Below are positions 29,798-39,033 of a stretch of 64,000 bases of DNA, piece after piece. The stretch comes from Pseudomonas migulae NBRC 103157 (lineage in GTDB: Bacteria; Pseudomonadota; Gammaproteobacteria; Pseudomonadales; Pseudomonadaceae): NCBI RefSeq assembly GCF_002091715.1, contig NZ_BDAG01000019.1:1-64000 (forward strand), in the 5' to 3' direction. The notes below the pieces were generated by a model. The model was not told the DNA's origin and ran no database searches. It saw nothing but the letters and a program-made list of their open reading frames with translations. Both the position numbers and the translations under genes were made by a program. Every line of letters starts with the position of its first letter. Position 1 is the stretch's first letter.

Positions 29798-30973
29798 ATG
29801 CCATCCGTTATTTCCACCGACGTTCTGATTGTCGGCGCTGGTGTCGCCGGCCTCTGGCTGAATGCGCGCCTGCGTCGCCAGGGTTTTTCGACCGTGCTGG
29901 TGGAAAACGCCACGCTCGGTGGCGGGCAGAGCGTGAAATCCCAGGGCATCATCCATGGCGGCGCCAAATACGCGCTGCATGGTGCCCTGACCGGCGCTTC
30001 GGAAGCCATCGCCGACATGCCGCGTCGCTGGCGTGAAGCCTTGGCCGGCGACGGCGAACTGGACCTGTCCGGTGTGCGTCTGCTGTCCGAGGCCCACTAC
30101 CTCTGGTCTCCCGGCACGATCGCCGGCAACCTCACCAGTTTCTTCGCCAGCAAAGCCGTGCGTGGTCGCGTCGACCAGGTCAAGGGCGACCAATTGCCGC
30201 CGGCCCTGCAGAACAAACGCTTCAAGGGCAAGGTCTATCGCCTGGCGGAACTGGTGATCGACGTGCCGAGCCTGATCCAGCGCCTGGCCGATCTGGCGGG
30301 TGATGGCTTGCTCGCCGGTCAGAACATCGAGCCGCTGCTGGACGGTGGCGTTCTGGTGGGCCTGAAGATCGACGGGCGCGAGATCCGCGCCCAGCGCATC
30401 GTCCTGAGCGCCGGTGCCGGCACCGCGGCGCTGCTAGAAGCATTGGGCCTGAGCCAGCCTGCCATGCAACGCCGACCGTTGCACATGATCATCGCCAAAG
30501 GCCCGAGCCTCAAACCACTGTACGCCCACTGCCTGGGCGGCGGCACTAAACCGCGCATCACGGTCACTACCCATCCGGCCGCCGATGGCCAATGGGTCTG
30601 GTACATGGGTGGCGACATTGCCGAAGCCGAAGGGGTTGCCCGCGAGCCCGCCGAGCAAATCGCCACCGCGCAGAAAGAACTCGGCCAGTTGCTGCCATGG
30701 ATCGACCTGAGCACTGTGCAATGGGCGACCTTGCGCGTGGACCGCGCCGAGCCGCTGCAGTCAGGCCTGACCCGTCCGGACAACGCGTTCCTCGCCGAAG
30801 AAGGTCGACTGTTGGTCGGCTGGCCCACCAAACTGGCCTTGGCGCCGGACTTCGCCGATCGCGTCATCAACGCCTTGCAACGTGACGGCATCCAGCCGGG
30901 CCATCCGGCGCCGCTACCCGAATTGCCAAAACCGTCGATGGGCGTCCCGGTCTGGGAGCAACTGCTGCCATGA
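29798..30973 (+). CDS. FAD-dependent oxidoreductase (DAO family)
   Basis: 391 aa. The N-terminal dinucleotide-binding motif is VLIVGAGVAGLWLNARLRRQG followed by an acidic VVEN-type strand end (VLVENATLGGGQS). Residues near 45-60 (SVKSQGIIHGGAKYAL) are typical of the D-amino-acid-oxidase/glycerol-3-phosphate dehydrogenase superfamily. The substrate is unknown. It overlaps the aldo/keto reductase gene by four bases, so the two probably act in the same pathway. The counterpart in PAO1 is PA4991, from memory. Confidence 0.88.
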   Translation: MPSVISTDVLIVGAGVAGLWLNARLRRQGFSTVLVENATLGGGQSVKSQGIIHGGAKYALHGALTGASEAIADMPRRWREALAGDGELDLSGVRLLSEAHYLWSPGTIAGNLTSFFASKAVRGRVDQVKGDQLPPALQNKRFKGKVYRLAELVIDVPSLIQRLADLAGDGLLAGQNIEPLLDGGVLVGLKIDGREIRAQRIVLSAGAGTAALLEALGLSQPAMQRRPLHMIIAKGPSLKPLYAHCLGGGTKPRITVTTHPAADGQWVWYMGGDIAEAEGVAREPAEQIATAQKELGQLLPWIDLSTVQWATLRVDRAEPLQSGLTRPDNAFLAEEGRLLVGWPTKLALAPDFADRVINALQRDGIQPGHPAPLPELPKPSMGVPVWEQLLP

Positions 30974-31782
30974 GCCAACCCACCCTGCACGATCTGCATC
31001 GCCCATTGGGCAGCACTGGCCTGATGGTTTCACCGCTGGGCCTGGGCACGGTCAAACTCGGTCGCGATCAAGGGGTGAAGTACCCCAATGGCTTCCAGAT
31101 TCCCGACGATGACGAAGCGCGCATGCTGCTCAAACTTGCCCGCGACCTGGGCATCAACCTGATCGACACCGCGCCGGCCTATGGCCGCAGCGAAGAACGC
31201 CTCGGCCCGTTGCTGCGGGGCCAACGTCAGGATTGGGTGATTGTCAGCAAGGTCGGCGAAGAGTTTGCCGACGGTCAGTCCCGCCATGATTTCACTGCCG
31301 CGCATACTCGCCTGTCGGTGGAACGCAGCCTGCAACGCCTGGAAACGGATTTCATCGATCTGGTGCTGGTGCATTCCGACGGCAACGACCTGGCGATCCT
31401 TAACGACAGCGAGGTCTACGCGACCCTCGCCGCGCTCAAGGCCGAAGGCAAGATTCGCGGCTATGGTTTCTCCGGTAAAACGGTCGAAGGTGGTTTGAAG
31501 GCTCTGGAGCAAGGTGATTGCGCGATGGTCACCTACAATCTGAACGAACAGAACGAGAAGCCGGTCATTGACTATGCTGCTGCACACGGCAAAGCCATCC
31601 TGGTCAAAAAAGCCCTGGCCAGCGGTCATGTCTGCCTGAGCCCGGGCGTGGACCCGGTGCGCGCCAGCTTCGAGTTGTTGTTTGAACATCCGGGCGTGGC
31701 CAGTGCTATTGTCGGGACCATCAATCCGCTGCACCTCGCCCACAACGTCGCGACCGTTGCCCAGGTCCTACGTAGCAACTGA
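30970..31782 (+). CDS. Aldo/keto reductase
   Basis: 270 aa, a TIM-barrel NADPH-dependent oxidoreductase. Visible family motifs are GLGTVKLGRD, INLIDTAPAYGRSEERLG (with the catalytic Asp and Tyr), VSKVGEEF (catalytic Lys) and the VERSLQRLETDFIDLVLVHSDG segment, where the usual His is present. It begins inside the end of the FAD oxidoreductase gene (ATGA overlap). The substrate is unknown. Confidence 0.92.
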   Translation: MSQPTLHDLHRPLGSTGLMVSPLGLGTVKLGRDQGVKYPNGFQIPDDDEARMLLKLARDLGINLIDTAPAYGRSEERLGPLLRGQRQDWVIVSKVGEEFADGQSRHDFTAAHTRLSVERSLQRLETDFIDLVLVHSDGNDLAILNDSEVYATLAALKAEGKIRGYGFSGKTVEGGLKALEQGDCAMVTYNLNEQNEKPVIDYAAAHGKAILVKKALASGHVCLSPGVDPVRASFELLFEHPGVASAIVGTINPLHLAHNVATVAQVLRSN

Positions 31783-31814
31783 TGCCGCCCACGCGGCCTT
31801 AAGCAGGAGTCGAC

Positions 31815-32780
31815 ATGCCGCGTACGCTCATTAGAAAGAACCCGAGCAACTTCAAGACCCTGCCGTTATTCGTCGAAGCGACTCCCGAAGGCTTGAGCTA
31901 CCAGAGCGTCGGGATGCCGCTCAATTTTTCCCAGACCCTGCAGCGTCGCCGTCCGGTGATGGTGGCTGACAACGAGCGGTTCGCACTTGAGCTGGCCAAC
32001 CTCGGGGTCTCGGTGCGCCTGACCCTGCATTGGCAGAATCGCGACTACTGGGTGCTGGTACGCCAGCGTCGGCAGGACCGTGGCGACGTGGTGCTCAAAC
32101 TGATTTCCGGATACGTGCCGGCCCACGAGCTGAACCTGCCGCTGCACACGGCAATTCAGGAAATTGCCGAAGAGTGCCTGCTGGAAACCCCGGAAGGCTG
32201 GCTCGGCGGACGTTTCAACGACACTTGGCTGCCAGCACCCTACTCGTCTGCGCTGCACTATCGCGAGGCCTTGCCGTTTCGCCTCACCCCTTTTTCCGGC
32301 TCGGCGCGGCCGGTGCGTTGCGCCAACATGCAACTGATCGAGCGTCCGCGGGCTTACGTGCATTTGCCGACAGCGTCGCTGCAATTGATCTATGACTTGC
32401 GCCTGGACGTGCCCAAGGAAGCCAAGTCCCTGAGTCTGTTTCATGTCGACGAACGACTGGAAGGTGACCAACTGGTGGCCCGCCTGGACCGCAAGCGGCC
32501 GGACCTGTACTTGATGCCTCTGGAAGAGGGCGTCCCGCGCCCCGAGTTGTACACACTCAAGCGCGACAAACTTCTACCCGCCAGCACCCGTGGACTTTAT
32601 CTGGCGGAGAGCTTTGCTATCCAGGAAGGCTGGACTGTCCGCGAGGAACGCATTCGCTGGAAGGACTGGGTTGCACAACAAGGGCTGCAAGCACCGAAAG
32701 CCCCGCGACGGGGACTGAAGAAACTGAGCGTCAAGGCCCTGCGCCTGGTTCGGTTGGTCAGTGGAAGTTTGCGCAAATAA
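31815..32780 (+). CDS. Conserved protein with a Nudix-box-like segment
   Basis: 321 aa, soluble, with a basic C-terminal tail (about 285-321). I recognise no full domain. Residues near 105-125 contain GYVPAHELNLPLHTAIQE followed by IAEECLL, which matches a Nudix box in the G-x5-E and xExxEE parts but has Gln for Arg, Leu for the final Gly and a two-residue longer spacer. Active Nudix hydrolysis is therefore uncertain. It follows the aldo/keto reductase gene by 32 bases with a CAGGAG box, so it may be in the same operon. Confidence 0.75.
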   Translation: MPRTLIRKNPSNFKTLPLFVEATPEGLSYQSVGMPLNFSQTLQRRRPVMVADNERFALELANLGVSVRLTLHWQNRDYWVLVRQRRQDRGDVVLKLISGYVPAHELNLPLHTAIQEIAEECLLETPEGWLGGRFNDTWLPAPYSSALHYREALPFRLTPFSGSARPVRCANMQLIERPRAYVHLPTASLQLIYDLRLDVPKEAKSLSLFHVDERLEGDQLVARLDRKRPDLYLMPLEEGVPRPELYTLKRDKLLPASTRGLYLAESFAIQEGWTVREERIRWKDWVAQQGLQAPKAPRRGLKKLSVKALRLVRLVSGSLRK

Positions 32781-32792
32781 GCCAGGAGCGAC

Positions 32793-33599
32793 CTAACCGG
32801 CTCGTTGCTTGTCCATCAAGGTGCGCAACTGCGCAAAAAAATGGAAATAGCGATTCTCGCGCTTGCCCATGCCGCGCTTGGGTGAGAACGACTCTTCGGC
32901 AAAGGCTCCGTTGATACGAACACGCGAAGCCTTGGTGTCCAGAGTGCAGATTTTCGCCCCGGCCTGTTGCAGTGAGAATTTGAGCAGCCGCTCGGAGTGC
33001 AACTTCCTTCCCGTCGCTTTACTGAAGTCAAAAATGCGCTCGATCCTTTTGCCGTACGCGACGTATGTGTCACGACCACAAATGGCAAAACGATCATTCA
33101 ACCCGCCCCACCACTGCCAGTCGGGAATGTAGGTAATCAGCCGTCGGGCTTCGGCACGCTTGAATACATACGCGGGAAGCGGTGAGTGAAAGCAAATGTC
33201 CGGCCGCACGAAGACGACGAAATCGGGATTGAACGACTCCATCATGGTCGTGACGGTGTGCAGCGAATTGAGTTGATAGATCAGGTTTCTGAGTGAGGCG
33301 TAATCATCAGCCCAGGTATCGCCCAGCGCTTTGACTTGTTCAAAGTTCCAGCGCTCCAGTACACCCTCGGTCGAAGTCAGTCGACCGGTCATGGTTTCGA
33401 AGGGCTCGTAGTTGTTAGCCTTCAACTCACCTTGTTCGCCCGAGCGCGAGTTCTGCACTTCGTCGATTTTATACAGGTGGTAAAAGCACTTCACGTTGCT
33501 GTCGGACGGAAGCAGCGCCAGAACGTTTTCTTGAATGGAAGGAAAGCAGATCTGCGAATTTCTCGGGATACCAAAAAAAGCCACCGCAATATTCAACAC
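32793..33599 (-). CDS. Putative glycosyltransferase-like protein of unknown function
   Basis: 268 aa. It starts with LNIAVAFFGIPRNSQICFPSIQ, a Rossmann-like beginning seen in some sugar transferases, and has FNPDFVVFVRPDICFHSPLP, a DxD-like region. The end is basic. Base composition is visibly more AT-rich than the flanking core genes. It is convergent with the gene at 31815 (12-base gap) and lies 73 bases downstream of the next minus-strand gene. LPS or surface-polysaccharide decoration is suggested only by context (next to hldE, msbA and waaL). Confidence 0.65.
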   Translation of the reverse strand: MLNIAVAFFGIPRNSQICFPSIQENVLALLPSDSNVKCFYHLYKIDEVQNSRSGEQGELKANNYEPFETMTGRLTSTEGVLERWNFEQVKALGDTWADDYASLRNLIYQLNSLHTVTTMMESFNPDFVVFVRPDICFHSPLPAYVFKRAEARRLITYIPDWQWWGGLNDRFAICGRDTYVAYGKRIERIFDFSKATGRKLHSERLLKFSLQQAGAKICTLDTKASRVRINGAFAEESFSPKRGMGKRENRYFHFFAQLRTLMDKQRAG

Positions 33600-33672
33600 T
33601 CGACAGCACCCCTTGAAAAATAATCGGGCTCATCTTGCGGCGCCCCGCTGGCAACCGGCGACAAGTCAACAT

Positions 33673-34377
33673 TCACTTGTGTCGAAACAACTTCTGCCAC
33701 CAGCGGCGACGCCGCAGAGGTATCACGATGACGTCTGATTTATGCAACCAGTCCCGCTCATAATCCCAGGCATGTCCGCTCCAGCGTTTACCCGCCTCGT
33801 TGGAGAAACCCAGTGTCAGCAGTTGGTAGTCATATCCTGCTTGTCCACGCAGCCAGTCAAACAACACCAGCGCATTGAAACCGGTGGAAGGTCCGACATA
33901 GCGTTTACCGTCTGGCCGATCGACCGGGTAGTTCCACAATGCCGGCAACGGAATACGCTCCCAGTAGAGCGCCACCTCTGGCAAGGGGCACATGGCCCCG
34001 GTGCATCCCACCAGCATCGTGAAACACCGCGCGCCACTCTGTCTGGAAAGTCGCTGCACTTCAGGCCCGTAGGGAAGGCCAAAGAAGTAGGCGTCCGGCG
34101 AATTGAAACCATGTACGAAAAGATTAACGCTTTGTGGGGAAAGCAGCGTCGCCAGCACACAGTTGTTGAAGCTGACGACGACATCATCGGTGCCGATATT
34201 CAGCGCCTGGAAATCGTCCCGGGTAATGGCTGGATTATTGGCAACCAGCAGCACCCGGGGCGCCCTGCGCAGGCACTCCTTCAGCGCCTGCGGCAGCCCG
34301 TCAGAAACAGACTGATGACCACCGGGCAGTGCGTCCAGCGCCATTGGCTCATGGGCTTGAGTCGGTTGGTTTTCCAT
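33673..34377 (-). CDS. Putative GT29/GT42-like transferase
   Basis: 234 aa. The pattern RVLLVANNPAITRDDFQALN, then VVVSFNNCVLATLL and VNLFVHGFNS resembles the nucleotide-sugar-binding start of sialyltransferase-like enzymes, with GPSTGFNALVLFDWL further on. The tail is Arg/Lys-rich. The ATG at 34377 overlaps the stop of the preceding gene (TAATG), which fixes the start. No substrate can be named. It is one of three poorly conserved genes here that probably extend or vary the LPS core. Confidence 0.6.
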   Translation of the reverse strand: MENQPTQAHEPMALDALPGGHQSVSDGLPQALKECLRRAPRVLLVANNPAITRDDFQALNIGTDDVVVSFNNCVLATLLSPQSVNLFVHGFNSPDAYFFGLPYGPEVQRLSRQSGARCFTMLVGCTGAMCPLPEVALYWERIPLPALWNYPVDRPDGKRYVGPSTGFNALVLFDWLRGQAGYDYQLLTLGFSNEAGKRWSGHAWDYERDWLHKSDVIVIPLRRRRWWQKLFRHK

Positions 34378-35351
34378 TATTCTGGAACCTGCATACCGTA
34401 ACGCAGCTTTACCCACAGGCGAGTGAATACTGAAGGCGGCTGCCAGGGACGCATTTCACGCTGAATCTCGGCAGCGAGTGTGCGCCCCACACGAGCAAAG
34501 GAATACTGGCTCTCGGCGAACGCCTGGCCGTTACTGGCAATGCGAGCGGTCAGCAACGGATCACTCTGCAACAGCTGGAGTTTTTCCACGGCCTCATCTT
34601 CAGAGCGATAGAAAACCGTATTGTGCATATCACGGAAGCCCAGCAATTGGTCTTCTTCACCCTGACTCCAGGCCAGCAATACACAGCCGCACGCCATCGC
34701 TTCAAAGTTCTTGATCATGAATTCATTCATGCCGATATCGGCACTCACAAAAATCTTGATGCGATTGAGCATTTCGAGATATTCGGCGCCCGACTTGGTG
34801 CGGCCCACCAACATGCCGGTACGCTGGGAAAGGGACTCAAGTAGCGCCCTGCGCTGCGCGTATTCAGTACTTTTCAGACTGCCCAGAAAAGCCACCGGAA
34901 TGTCCCGGACACTGTTGGTGTTATGCAGCATTTGTTCGTCATATCCCTTCGAGACGAACACTGCATCAATGTTTTCCGCCTGCATCCGACGCGCAACGAC
35001 AGCCCCGGAAACCAGCGCGCGCGAGCTTGGAAGACGACTGTATAGACGCGAGTAAACCCGCAGGTATTTACTCTCGGGCATGTAATTTTGATAAGCGTCA
35101 TGCTCGAGAAACACCAGGCCCGGAATACATTTCAGAACCCTTAGTTGAGGGACGAGGCGTTTGACCCTGGAGAAAATCACGACCCTATCAAAGTTCTGGT
35201 AATTGACGGAGGCGAGAAATGGACCCAACTTCATTTGCTGCTTTTTGCTCAGGCGATAAACGACACACTCGTCGCAGTTCTGCTGCACGATTTCATACAA
35301 TCGATCCAGAATCACACGTTGCTCGTCCATCACCAGGAGCATGACTTTCAT
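34377..35351 (-). CDS. Glycosyltransferase-like protein (CgeB/GT4-like C-terminus)
   Basis: 324 aa. The C-terminal half has the typical GT-B donor-site run: RIKIFVSADIGMNEFMIKNFEAMACGCVLLAWSQGE, where the acidic-xxxx-EAMACG pattern binds the nucleotide sugar. The N-terminal half is a divergent Rossmann domain. It is translationally coupled to the next gene by a TAATG overlap. A 30-codon ORF lies just upstream, and hldE further upstream on the same strand. It is likely an LPS-core or surface-glycan transferase of unknown specificity. Confidence 0.72.
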   Translation of the reverse strand: MKVMLLVMDEQRVILDRLYEIVQQNCDECVVYRLSKKQQMKLGPFLASVNYQNFDRVVIFSRVKRLVPQLRVLKCIPGLVFLEHDAYQNYMPESKYLRVYSRLYSRLPSSRALVSGAVVARRMQAENIDAVFVSKGYDEQMLHNTNSVRDIPVAFLGSLKSTEYAQRRALLESLSQRTGMLVGRTKSGAEYLEMLNRIKIFVSADIGMNEFMIKNFEAMACGCVLLAWSQGEEDQLLGFRDMHNTVFYRSEDEAVEKLQLLQSDPLLTARIASNGQAFAESQYSFARVGRTLAAEIQREMRPWQPPSVFTRLWVKLRYGMQVPE

Positions 35352-35354
35352 AGA

Positions 35355-35447
35355 TCATTTACCACGAGACAAAGCAGGCAAGCGCATCGGGTCATACCCG
35401 CCAAAATCCTCGGGAACGGTTATATCCTCACGATAAAACCCGCTCAT
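35355..35447 (-). CDS. Candidate 30-aa small protein
   Basis: ATG to TGA, 30 codons, beginning MSGFYREDITVPEDFGGYD and ending with PALSRGK. It fills most of the 127-base gap between hldE and the glycosyltransferase-like gene, on the same strand, and its stop is 3 bases before that gene's ATG. The composition looks protein-like, with no rare-codon run, but there is no strong ribosome-binding site. It may be a real small protein, or the N-terminal remnant of a lost gene. Confidence 0.35.
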   Translation of the reverse strand: MSGFYREDITVPEDFGGYDPMRLPALSRGK

Positions 35448-35478
35448 ACGCAGTATGAAACGGGAATCACTAATTTCA

Positions 35479-36900
35479 TCAATGGCTGCGGATCTTCTCG
35501 ACAATCGCTGTTGTCGAGCTGTTTTCCACCAGCCCCAGCACTTTCACGGTACCGCCGTAGGCTGTCACGATATCGGCACCGACCACTTGATCGATCCCGT
35601 AATCGCCCCCCTTCACCAGCACATCCGGCTTGACCTCGCGCAGCAGGTTTTCAGGAGTGCCTTCAGGGAAGCTGATCACCCAATCCACAGCACCCAGGCC
35701 TGCCAGCACAGCCATGCGACGGTCAACGCTGTTGATCGGACGCCCCGGCCCTTTCAGGCGGCTTACCGATGCATCGTCGTTGACCGCGACGATCAAACGA
35801 TCCCCCTGGGCCCGTGCCTGCTCGAGGTAGGTCACATGACCCGCATGCAGGATGTCGAAACAACCGTTAGTGAAGACGATCTTCTCTTTGTGTGCACGCG
35901 CATCGTCAACCGCCAGCAGCAACTGCTCCAGGCCCAACACACCGCGTTCGGAGCCTTCCTCACGCTGAATGGCACGCCTCAACTCCGGAGCGCTGATGGC
36001 CGCCGTACCGAGCTTGCCGACCACGATACCCGCCGCCAGGTTGGCCAACGCCACCGCGTGGGGCAACTCTTCGCCAGCCGCGATCGCAGCCGCCAGGGTG
36101 GAAATTACCGTGTCGCCGGCGCCGGTCACGTCGAACACTTCCCGCGCACGGGCGGGCAAGTGCAATGCAGGATGATCCGGGCGCAACAGGGTCATACCGT
36201 GTTCGCCACGGGTCACCAGCAACGCGCCGAGGTCAAGATCGTGCATCAACTGCGCGCCCTTGCTCACCAGCTCGTGCTCATCGGCACAACCGCCGACGAT
36301 CGTTTCGAATTCGCTGAGGTTCGGGGTAATCAGGCTCGCTCCCCGGTAGATCGAGAAATCCTTGCCCTTGGGATCGGCCAGCACCGGAATGCCACGGGCA
36401 CGGGCGGCCTGGATCAGTACCTGATGATTTTTCAGCGCGCCTTTGCCGTAGTCGGAGAGCACCAGCACCTTGATGCCTTCAAGCAACTCGTCAACTTGCT
36501 CACCCAGCGCCAGGGCGTCGGTGGCAAAGGGTTCTTCGAAGTCGATACGCAGCAACTGCTGGTGACGACTCATGACCCGCAACTTGACGATGGTCGGCTG
36601 GTGCGCAATGCGCTGAAACAATGCGCGCACACCTGCGCCCTGGAGACTATTGGCCAGGCTGTCGGCAGCTTCGTCGTCGCCGGTCACACCGACCAGCGAG
36701 GCCGGCGCACCGAGGGCGGCAATGTTCAGGGCAACGTTAGCGGCACCGCCCGGGCGGTCCTCGATTTGCTCGACCTTGACCACCGGTACCGGCGCCTCAG
36801 GGGAAATCCGTGAGGTACCGCCATGCCAGTAGCGGTCGAGCATGACATCGCCGACCACCAATACAGGGGCTTGATCGAATCGCGGCATGGACAACTTCAT
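35479..36900 (-). CDS. hldE: Bifunctional heptose-7-phosphate kinase / heptose-1-phosphate adenylyltransferase HldE
   Basis: 473 aa. It makes ADP-heptose for the LPS inner core. The N-terminal PfkB-type kinase domain (about 1-320) has PGGAANVALNIAALG and the anion-hole/catalytic motif GAGDTVISTLAAAI. The C-terminal nucleotidyltransferase domain (about 340-473) has FTNGCFDILHAGHVTYL. The ATG at 36900 (MKLSMPRFDQAPVLVVGD) is the family start; the longer frame reaches into the upstream terminator. It is downstream of msbA on the same strand, but a terminator lies between. Confidence 0.96.
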   Translation of the reverse strand: MKLSMPRFDQAPVLVVGDVMLDRYWHGGTSRISPEAPVPVVKVEQIEDRPGGAANVALNIAALGAPASLVGVTGDDEAADSLANSLQGAGVRALFQRIAHQPTIVKLRVMSRHQQLLRIDFEEPFATDALALGEQVDELLEGIKVLVLSDYGKGALKNHQVLIQAARARGIPVLADPKGKDFSIYRGASLITPNLSEFETIVGGCADEHELVSKGAQLMHDLDLGALLVTRGEHGMTLLRPDHPALHLPARAREVFDVTGAGDTVISTLAAAIAAGEELPHAVALANLAAGIVVGKLGTAAISAPELRRAIQREEGSERGVLGLEQLLLAVDDARAHKEKIVFTNGCFDILHAGHVTYLEQARAQGDRLIVAVNDDASVSRLKGPGRPINSVDRRMAVLAGLGAVDWVISFPEGTPENLLREVKPDVLVKGGDYGIDQVVGADIVTAYGGTVKVLGLVENSSTTAIVEKIRSH

Positions 36901-36991
36901 GGAGCAACCCACATACAAAATGAACAAGGGCGGGATATTAGCACAGGGTTGGCGCAGGGCTTGCGCATGGCATGAACGAGGGTGCCAAAAG

Positions 36992-37043
36992 CAAAAAAAT
37001 CGCAGCCTGTGCAAATTCGAAAACTTCAGACTGCGACTTTTTT
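36992..37043 (-). terminator. Terminator between msbA and hldE
   Basis: On the minus strand AAAAAAGTCGCAGTCTGAAG pairs with a CTTCxxx...CAGGCTGCGATTTTTTT sequence: a GTCGCAG/CTGCGAT-type stem ending in a run of seven T. It ends msbA transcription and leaves hldE its own promoter. Confidence 0.8.
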
Positions 37044-37076
37044 CAGTCGTTCATGTGAAATGAACGTCGACAGGGA

Positions 37077-38879
37077 TCAGGCGATATCTTCAGCCGGGGC
37101 ATCAAGGCCCATGGCGTTCAGGCGGGCGTAATAGCCGTTTTGCGCCAGAAGCTCGGCATGCGTGCCGCGCTCGACGATACGCCCCTGATCCATGACCAGA
37201 ATCAGGTCGGCCTTCTCGATAGTCGACAGACGGTGAGCAATCACCAGGGTTGTCCGGCCTTTCATCACCTGATCCAGAGCTGCCTGGATATGCCGCTCCG
37301 ATTCGGTGTCGAGGGCCGAGGTGGCTTCGTCGAGAATCAGCAAAGGCGCATTCTTCAACAGCGCGCGGGCAATCGCCAGACGCTGACGCTGGCCACCGGA
37401 CAGCAATACGCCGTTCTCGCCGACCTGAGTGTCCAGGCCCTCGGGCAGTTGTGCGATAAAGTCCATCGCATAAGCGTCTTTCGCCGCTTTTTCGATGTCT
37501 TCACGGGGCGCCCCGGCCAGATCGCCGTACGCAATGTTGTTGGCCACGGTATCGCTGAACAACGTCACGTGCTGGGTGACTTGGGCGATGTGCTTGCGCA
37601 GGTTCAGCAGTTTGTACTGTTCCACCTCGACGCCATCGATCAGGATCTCGCCCTTGTCGTGGTGATAGAAGCGCGGAATCAGGTTGGCCAGGGTCGACTT
37701 GCCACTGCCCGAACGCCCCACCAGCGCCACCATTTGCCCGGGTTCGACCGAGAAACTGATGTCGTCGAGTACCAGGCGCTCGGTGCCAGGGTAGGTGAAA
37801 CTCAGATGCCGCACATCCAGGCGCCCGGTCACGGCATCGCGCTCGACGGTTCCGGTATCGACTTCCGGCTCAACGTCCAGTTGCTCGAAAATACTTTCGG
37901 CACCCGCCACGCCTTTTTGGATGGTCGAGCTGACTTCGGACAATTGACGGATCGGCTTGGGCAACAGGCCTGCCAGAGTGATGTAAGCCACCATGTCACC
38001 GGCGGACGCATCGCCACGCAGGAAAAGCACCAGGAACATCAGCACGGCCATGGCGCTGTAGATCACCAACTGCAGCAACGGCGTATAGATAGCGCCGGTA
38101 CGGGTCATGCGCAATTGCTTGTCGGTGTTGCCCTGGCTGGCATTGAAGAAGCGCTTCTCTTCGTAGACTTCGCCACCGAAGCTGCGCACCACGCGATAGC
38201 CCTGGATGGTTTCCGACGCCACATGCGTCACGTCGCCCATGGCCGCCTGGATTTTCTTGCTCTGCTTGCGGAATTTCTTGCTCGCGGTACGGACCATCAA
38301 GGCGATCAGCGGCAGGATCGCGACCATGACCAGGGTCAGGCGCCAGTTCATGAACAGCAGCGAGGCGAACAGGAAGATGACTGTCATGCCTTCACGGATT
38401 ACGACCTTGATCGCATCTGTGGCCGCCCCCGTGACCATGGTCACGTTAAAGGTGATACGGGAAATCAGGTGACCGGAGTTATGCTTGTCGAAATAGCGGT
38501 TGGGCAGAACCAGCAGGTTATTGAACAGCTGTACTCGCAGGTCGTGGACCAGCCCGAGAGAAACCTTGGCCAGGAAGTAGTTGCCCAGATAAGATCCCAA
38601 CCCCTGCCAGGCAGCGATCAGGATGATCAGCAACGGCACGGCTTGCAGCAGTTGCAGGTCTCGCAGATAGGGGACGCTGGGAAACAGCACCGCCTCGGGA
38701 TTGGACAGGCCATCGACGAAGTACTTGAGGATGTAGCCGAGCATTGGCTGCGTCGAAGCGAAAATCAGAAAACCGACGATGCTGATCAGGAACAGGCTGA
38801 TGTACGGCCGGACATAACCGAGCAGGCGGAAGTAGATTTTCAAGCTCGAGGGGCTTGCGGAGAGACTGGAGTCGGTCAT
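37077..38879 (-). CDS. msbA: Lipid A export ABC transporter MsbA
   Basis: 600 aa half-transporter, functional as a dimer. It flips lipid A-core across the inner membrane. Six membrane segments occupy about residues 20-310. The ATPase domain has Walker A GRSGSGKST, signature LSGGQRQRLAIARAL, Walker B LLILDEATSALD and the H-loop VIAHRLST. It is divergent from waaL across 154 bases, which fits joint regulation of LPS export and ligation. Confidence 0.96.
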   Translation of the reverse strand: MTDSSLSASPSSLKIYFRLLGYVRPYISLFLISIVGFLIFASTQPMLGYILKYFVDGLSNPEAVLFPSVPYLRDLQLLQAVPLLIILIAAWQGLGSYLGNYFLAKVSLGLVHDLRVQLFNNLLVLPNRYFDKHNSGHLISRITFNVTMVTGAATDAIKVVIREGMTVIFLFASLLFMNWRLTLVMVAILPLIALMVRTASKKFRKQSKKIQAAMGDVTHVASETIQGYRVVRSFGGEVYEEKRFFNASQGNTDKQLRMTRTGAIYTPLLQLVIYSAMAVLMFLVLFLRGDASAGDMVAYITLAGLLPKPIRQLSEVSSTIQKGVAGAESIFEQLDVEPEVDTGTVERDAVTGRLDVRHLSFTYPGTERLVLDDISFSVEPGQMVALVGRSGSGKSTLANLIPRFYHHDKGEILIDGVEVEQYKLLNLRKHIAQVTQHVTLFSDTVANNIAYGDLAGAPREDIEKAAKDAYAMDFIAQLPEGLDTQVGENGVLLSGGQRQRLAIARALLKNAPLLILDEATSALDTESERHIQAALDQVMKGRTTLVIAHRLSTIEKADLILVMDQGRIVERGTHAELLAQNGYYARLNAMGLDAPAEDIA

Positions 38880-39033
38880 ATCACGCGAATGTCGATAAAA
38901 AGGACGCTGACTTTAGCACAGCTTCCTCAGGGTTCTGGCAATCGCATAAAGGCTGTTATTGTTAGACGACGCAAACGGTATCATATAGCCATCACCGGAA
39001 TGGCCGATCAACTTCAGGATTGAATTTCTCAGC

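Noticed and set aside
38944..39000. Sigma-70 promoter for waaL (TTAGAC ... TATAGC)
   Set aside because: The -35 match is poor and the spacing only 16; it could not be told from chance.
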